A stretch of 64,000 nucleotides of DNA, from positions 1 to 64,000 of the forward strand of contig NZ_JARQTO010000004.1 of assembly GCF_029577735.1 (NCBI RefSeq), given 5' to 3'. A program made the translations under genes and the position numbers. Position 1 is the stretch's first letter; every line of letters starts with the position of its first letter. Shown piece after piece: positions 60,557-64,000 of this stretch. This stretch comes from Exercitatus varius. GTDB taxonomy: Bacteria; Pseudomonadota; Gammaproteobacteria; Enterobacterales; Pasteurellaceae. Under the pieces are notes generated by a model. The model ran no database searches and was not told the DNA's origin. It worked only from the letters and a program-made list of their open reading frames with translations.

Positions 60557-60970
60557 ATGAAAAATTTAATGAAAACAGGTCTTGCAGTCGGACTTATCGC
60601 TGTATTTTCGGTGGCTACGGCAAATGCCAAAGTTTCTATCGGTGGTAATAACCAGCAATCTGTAGATGTTAAAGGCGCGGTATCAAACTTTGCAATGGGT
60701 GCCGGTAGAGCGACTCAAAATTTAGCTTCCAATAGCGGTAAAGTTACTGTCGGCGGTAATAACAAACAATCCGTAGACGTTAAAGGCGCGGTATCAAACT
60801 TTGCGATGGGTGCCGGTAAAGCGACTCAAAACTTAGCTTCCAATAACGGTAAAGTGACCATTGGCGGTAACAACAAACAATCCGTTGACGTTAAGGGTGC
60901 CGTATCTAACTTTGCTATGGGTGTTGGTCATGCAACACAAAACATGGCGTCTAATAACAGCGAAGATTAA
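60557..60970 (+). CDS. Exported protein of three near-identical 37-residue repeats, possible major fibre subunit
   Basis: A 137-residue protein: signal peptide about 1-24 (cleaving after ANA) and then three tandem 37-residue repeats, each holding GGNN(Q/K)QSVDVKGAVSNFAM and ATQN(L/M)ASN, covering all but the last two residues. DNA units are 60629-60739, 60740-60850 and 60851-60961. No Cys or aromatic-rich core; regularly spaced Asn and Gln as in curlin repeats. It shares N-N-x-Q-x-V-x-V-x-G and G-[KR]-A-x-x-N with the preceding protein. AAGGGG precedes the ATG. Likely secreted polymer subunit; not recognised as a named family. Confidence 0.87.
   Translation: MKNLMKTGLAVGLIAVFSVATANAKVSIGGNNQQSVDVKGAVSNFAMGAGRATQNLASNSGKVTVGGNNKQSVDVKGAVSNFAMGAGKATQNLASNNGKVTIGGNNKQSVDVKGAVSNFAMGVGHATQNMASNNSED
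60629..60961 (+). repeat. Three tandem 111-bp coding repeats
   Basis: Units at 60629-60739, 60740-60850 and 60851-60961. The encoded units differ at only a few residues, while synonymous changes are visible (for example GGTGGT/GGCGGT), so the protein sequence appears to be under selection rather than freshly duplicated. Confidence 0.92.
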
Positions 60971-60982
60971 TCTTCCTTATTT

Positions 60983-61019
60983 AACCTCGGGAGCCAATCG
61001 ATTGCTCTCGAGGTTATTT
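60983..61019 (+). terminator. Strong hairpin between the repeat-protein genes and the secretion genes
   Basis: AACCTCGGGAGC (60983-60994) pairs with GCTCTCGAGGTT (61004-61015) with a single G-T pair, and the loop CAATCGATT can extend it. ATTTCC follows, so it is a partial terminator or a 3' protector that would give more of the subunit mRNA than of the downstream genes. Confidence 0.65.
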
Positions 61020-61042
61020 CCTTCACTTAAAGAGAGATGAAA

Positions 61043-61402
61043 ATGAATAGATCTTTTTACATTTATGTTGCAGCCTGCTTATTCTCATTTTCAACTTCAA
61101 CCTTTTCCGCATCTTCGGAACTTGCGCCAAGACAAGGGATGTCTCCTTTAGATAAAGCAAAAGTCCATTCCGTACAGGCTCAGAACTGGGCAAAAATGGG
61201 AAAAGCGGGATATGACGCCGAAGAGGTGACGGAAAGAACGACGGAAGGCAGTTCAGTGAGCGGTATCGGCTCCAGAAGTTGTACCACAAATATTGGTACC
61301 ACAACAACGAAAAGCGGCGTAAGTTCCGGTAAGTACGGACCAAGCAAAAATTCCGATAATATCGTGATTATCAAAGGCGATGTTGTCAGTCTCTGTAAAT
61401 AA
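61043..61402 (+). CDS. Small exported protein of unknown function
   Basis: Not recognised. A 119-residue protein with a signal peptide (about 1-23, cleaving after TFSA), a short charged helix (SPLDKAKVHSVQAQNWAKMG) and a Ser/Thr/Gly-rich second half with two Cys (SRSCTTNIG and the C-terminal VSLCK) that could form a disulfide. ATG 61043 is preferred over 61037 because GAGAG then lies at a proper distance. Position between subunits and channel suggests a chaperone or accessory factor, which is inference. Confidence 0.8.
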   Translation: MNRSFYIYVAACLFSFSTSTFSASSELAPRQGMSPLDKAKVHSVQAQNWAKMGKAGYDAEEVTERTTEGSSVSGIGSRSCTTNIGTTTTKSGVSSGKYGPSKNSDNIVIIKGDVVSLCK

Positions 61403-61462
61403 TCTTCTCCAATAAAAACATTATTCTACAACTTTTTAATTTTTACTTAAGGGAATCATTCT

Positions 61463-63049
61463 GTGAAAATTCATCATGTGTTTCTTTCATATGTTGCCGC
61501 GTCAGTTTTAGCTGGTTGTTCGACGGGAACGCAATTACACGGCGACAGACCTTATATCGAATCTACTACCACCCATACCCGTCCGGTGTCGGAACCGGTC
61601 AGAGCCATGACCAGTTTCAGCGACAGTTTAAGCTGTATGGATAATTTATTGTTACAAAGTAATGCGGGACAAACGGTTGTCGCCATTAAAACCATTAACG
61701 ATCCGTCGGGTAAAGCGTTAGTCGCCGCAAATGACATGATTGTGACCGCACTTTCACAGATGTCTCGTACCAGCGGAGCGTTCAGAGTGGTGGATTTTGA
61801 AATCAATCCGATGAAGCAGGACACGGTACAAACTCTTTCCAGTTTACTTTTACCAACCGGCAGCATGCAGATTCCCGCCCCGCAAATTTATATTTCAGGT
61901 TCCGTTTCTTATGTTGACCAAAGCGTGTTGAAAAAATCCGACAGCGCGGGAATTTCGGTAAGTGATGACGTAGAACTTGGTCTTTCCGGCGATTTAATCA
62001 CCACGGCGCTGGGTATGGAATTACATGTGGGGGATTTTTTAACCCGAACTTTATATCCGGGTATTGATTCGGCAAATGAAATTGTCGCCGCCAACAAAGG
62101 TTTCGGATTCGATTCCGGAGCAAAAATCCGTAAAGTGGGCGTTCAGTTCTCCTTTGAGCGAAATTTGTCTCAGGGCGTCGGCTCGGCGGTACGGACGTTA
62201 ACGGATTTAGGCATGATTGAATTGGTGGGTAAATATGCGCAAGTGCCTTATTGGCAATGTTTATCCTTAGATCAGTCTCATCCGGAATTCCAACGCCAGT
62301 TGTTGGATTGGTTTGAAGGTATGGGCGAAACTGAAAAAGTGAAGTTATTCCAAACCGGATTACGTAATCTCGGTTATTACAACGGCCCTGTAGACGGTAC
62401 GCCGACAACGGCATTTAAAGAAGCGCTGACCTTGTTCCAAAAAGACAACAATGCCACACCGTCCGGCGTGATTAACTTTGAAAGTTATGAACGAATGATG
62501 AAAAACTACACAAGGGTTGACGGTAGCGGTAATATCAAAAAAGCGGGGTTACAGCCTTCCGGTAAAAAAGATGAAGACGGTTCGAACGAACCTCGTAACG
62601 GCTATCCGTATTTTTACACGGATAAAGGCGATCCGATTAGCCTGAATATGTCGTCCGATAAATCGCAATACAAAATCGGCGACAAACTGTCGCTTACCAT
62701 CAACGCTGATAAAGAAGGTTCGCACGTAAGCTGTTTCTATCAGGATGCGAGCAACAGTATTGCTCAGATCTATCCGAATCCGTTAGAGGCGGAAGAAAAT
62801 CTGTCCGCCGGGAAACCTCTGAATCTGCCGGGCAGTAACGCTTATTCTCTGGATTTAACCAGTGCGGGCAACGAATCGGTCATGTGCGTAGCTTCCTATT
62901 CATCCTTAGCACCGCGTTTGAGCCAGACCTTCGGTGAACCGTTCAATCCGATTGACGTGAAAAGTATGTCGGAGCTTTCCGCTAAGTTGAAAGAAGTCTT
63001 TGGTGATGAAATTAAAGGTACACAAACCGTTTCTTACACGGTTAAGTAA
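61463..63049 (+). CDS. CsgG-like lipoprotein with peptidoglycan-binding and DUF4384-like domains
   Basis: A 528-residue lipoprotein: signal peptide with lipobox LAGC (Cys19). Residues about 50-265 resemble CsgG/HfaB channel proteins: AFRVVDFEI, PAPQIYISGSVSYVDQSV, the LHVGDFLTRTLYPG strand pair and LSQGVGSAVRTLTDLGMIEL. Residues about 293-345 are a PG_binding_1-type domain (LRNLGYYNGPVDGTPTTAFK). Residues about 392-485 look like DUF4384 (SSDKSQYKIGDKLSLTINAD, then a Tyr-Pro-Asn end). Probable outer-membrane export channel held to the cell wall. Family placement is from memory of motifs. An uptake sequence encodes VTAL at 61743. Confidence 0.75.
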   Translation: MKIHHVFLSYVAASVLAGCSTGTQLHGDRPYIESTTTHTRPVSEPVRAMTSFSDSLSCMDNLLLQSNAGQTVVAIKTINDPSGKALVAANDMIVTALSQMSRTSGAFRVVDFEINPMKQDTVQTLSSLLLPTGSMQIPAPQIYISGSVSYVDQSVLKKSDSAGISVSDDVELGLSGDLITTALGMELHVGDFLTRTLYPGIDSANEIVAANKGFGFDSGAKIRKVGVQFSFERNLSQGVGSAVRTLTDLGMIELVGKYAQVPYWQCLSLDQSHPEFQRQLLDWFEGMGETEKVKLFQTGLRNLGYYNGPVDGTPTTAFKEALTLFQKDNNATPSGVINFESYERMMKNYTRVDGSGNIKKAGLQPSGKKDEDGSNEPRNGYPYFYTDKGDPISLNMSSDKSQYKIGDKLSLTINADKEGSHVSCFYQDASNSIAQIYPNPLEAEENLSAGKPLNLPGSNAYSLDLTSAGNESVMCVASYSSLAPRLSQTFGEPFNPIDVKSMSELSAKLKEVFGDEIKGTQTVSYTVK

Positions 63050-63061
63050 TCAGGAGGGAGT

Positions 63062-64000
63062 ATGTTGACGCATTTTTGCCGTTTCCCTTTAAATCACATT
63101 CTGTTTATGCTGAGTGTCGCCGCATTCGGTATGGGCAGTGAGGCGGCTATCGTGATTAATCAACCGGCCGCCGGTGCGAACGAATATGTCCCGATTCAGG
63201 CTCAGCCGGCGACACCGAATGAGGAAGCCGAATCGGATCAAGTGACGGCCCTCGGACAGGCGTTCGAAGCATATAAACGGGAAAATTATTCCTATGCCTA
63301 TAATATTTTTTCCCATTATGCCGATATGAATGACCCGCACGCTATGCTGGCAACGGGATATTTCCTGTTTATGGGATACGGCACTGCACAGGACTACGCT
63401 AAAGCGAAGCGTTATCTGGAACGGGCGAACGGTTTGGGTTTTGTGCGGGCGACCACCTTATTAGGTTTGCTGGAACAGCGTAGCAATCCGCAACCCTCTA
63501 ACCAATCCGCTCTTCGCTTGTTAACGAAAGCGGCGAATATGGGCGATTCCGTTGCCGCTAATGCCTTGGCGAATCTGTATTATCGTCGCGGCAATACAAC
63601 GGATGCCGTCGCCTGGAACGAAAAAGCTATCGCTTTAGGCAGCTATGCGGCGAAACGTAATCAGAAAAGCCTGACCGCGGCGCCTAATCGAACTCAGCAG
63701 ATTGTCAGCGTAAACCATAACGAGCATTTTCAGAAATTACGGCAGGAATCGCAGGCCGGTAACGGACAAGCCAGTTATGAATTGGCAACGCGTTACCACA
63801 AAGGTGCGGGCGTTCCTCAGAATTTCGGCGAAGCCATTCGATTATATCGGCTTGCCGCTCAACAAGGGAGCGATCAGGCCCGTAAAATATTGCCGATTAT
63901 CCTGTCGAAACAAAATGCGTCGGGAAACAGTTTAAACAGCCTGTGGATGCAGGAAACGTCGAATATGGTGACGACACCGCCTATCGTACTGACGCCGGCG
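63062..64000 (+). CDS. Exported Sel1-repeat protein, runs off the window
   Basis: An open frame of 313 codons reaching the window end without a stop. It begins with a probable signal peptide (about 1-28) and contains Sel1-like repeats: HAMLATGYFLFMGYGTAQDY with AKRYLERANGLG, and ASYELATRYHKGAGVPQNFG with RLYRLAAQQGSDQARK. Sel1 repeats make helical scaffolds for protein contacts. AGGAGGGAG lies just before the ATG, 12 bases after the CsgG-like gene, so the two are co-transcribed. Probable periplasmic assembly factor of the same locus. Start could vary; the 3' end is missing. Confidence 0.85.
   Translation, partial: MLTHFCRFPLNHILFMLSVAAFGMGSEAAIVINQPAAGANEYVPIQAQPATPNEEAESDQVTALGQAFEAYKRENYSYAYNIFSHYADMNDPHAMLATGYFLFMGYGTAQDYAKAKRYLERANGLGFVRATTLLGLLEQRSNPQPSNQSALRLLTKAANMGDSVAANALANLYYRRGNTTDAVAWNEKAIALGSYAAKRNQKSLTAAPNRTQQIVSVNHNEHFQKLRQESQAGNGQASYELATRYHKGAGVPQNFGEAIRLYRLAAQQGSDQARKILPIILSKQNASGNSLNSLWMQETSNMVTTPPIVLTPA

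Noticed and set aside
60629..60961. Regular 111-bp repeats considered as CRISPR or satellite DNA
   Set aside because: They are contiguous without spacers, in frame, behind a signal peptide and ribosome binding site, so they are protein-coding repeats.

Overview
This window is chromosomal DNA of a gamma-proteobacterium of the family Pasteurellaceae. The clearest sign is about 45 copies of the Haemophilus-type DNA uptake signal sequence (core AAGTGCGGT, often with G in place of the last T), roughly one per 1.5 kb on both strands. Gene content (mannose-type PTS, Na+-pumping oxaloacetate decarboxylase, full maltodextrin regulon, tRNA-Sec, DsbA/YihD/MobA cluster) would suit a fermentative animal-associated or rumen member such as the Basfia/Mannheimia succiniciproducens or Actinobacillus succinogenes group. 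That assignment is inference. No phage, IS element, CRISPR array or rRNA gene was seen.

Layout. 0-8.5 kb: an NSS-family Na+ symporter with a 30-aa small subunit, an RBBP9-like hydrolase, manXYZ, a small membrane protein with mobB, an MFS exporter and an MgtC-like protein. 8.6-14.4 kb: comF, selC (tRNA-Sec), nudJ, greB, nfuA, tag and an amino-acid ABC transporter. 14.5-21.6 kb: anaerobic oxaloacetate/citrate genes (oadGAB, an SLC13 carrier, citC) plus a DUF5718-like gene. 21.6-24.5 kb: maoP, dsbA, yihD, mobA and an aldo/keto reductase. 24.6-44.9 kb: a maltose/maltodextrin regulon: malPQ diverging from malT, periplasmic malS, malG-malF and two tandem malE genes diverging from malK, a cytoplasmic GH13 amylase, lamB and malM. 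45.8-55.4 kb: atpIBEFHAGDC with rsmG and mnmG. 55.5-55.8 kb: a chromosomal replication origin. 55.9-59.8 kb: lptD, mioC and hldD. 60.1 kb to the end: five consecutive genes for exported proteins that look like an undescribed curli-like (CsgG-type) secretion locus.

How they work together. LamB, the two MalE proteins and MalFGK import maltodextrins. MalS cuts them in the periplasm; MalQ, MalP and the extra amylase degrade them in the cytoplasm; MalT and CRP control them through sites visible between the operons. OadGAB and the SLC13 carrier lie behind FNR/CRP-type sites placed about 41.5 bp from candidate starts. ATP synthase and mnmG are transcribed away from the origin, lptD away on the other side.

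The two most interesting signals are (1) the 60-64 kb locus: two paralogous secreted repeat proteins, a small exported protein, a CsgG-like lipoprotein fused to peptidoglycan-binding and DUF4384-like domains, and a Sel1-repeat protein; and (2) a dispersed repeat of about 96 bp that starts with an extended uptake sequence, carries three small hairpins, and occurs in intergenic gaps (20634-20729, 34440-34535, 32069-32166) and, in diverged form, in frame inside mobA and malS.

Some start codons were moved inward from the longest open frame on the basis of ribosome binding sites and family lengths; these are noted per gene. All family assignments come from motif recognition and memory of homologues, not from database searches.
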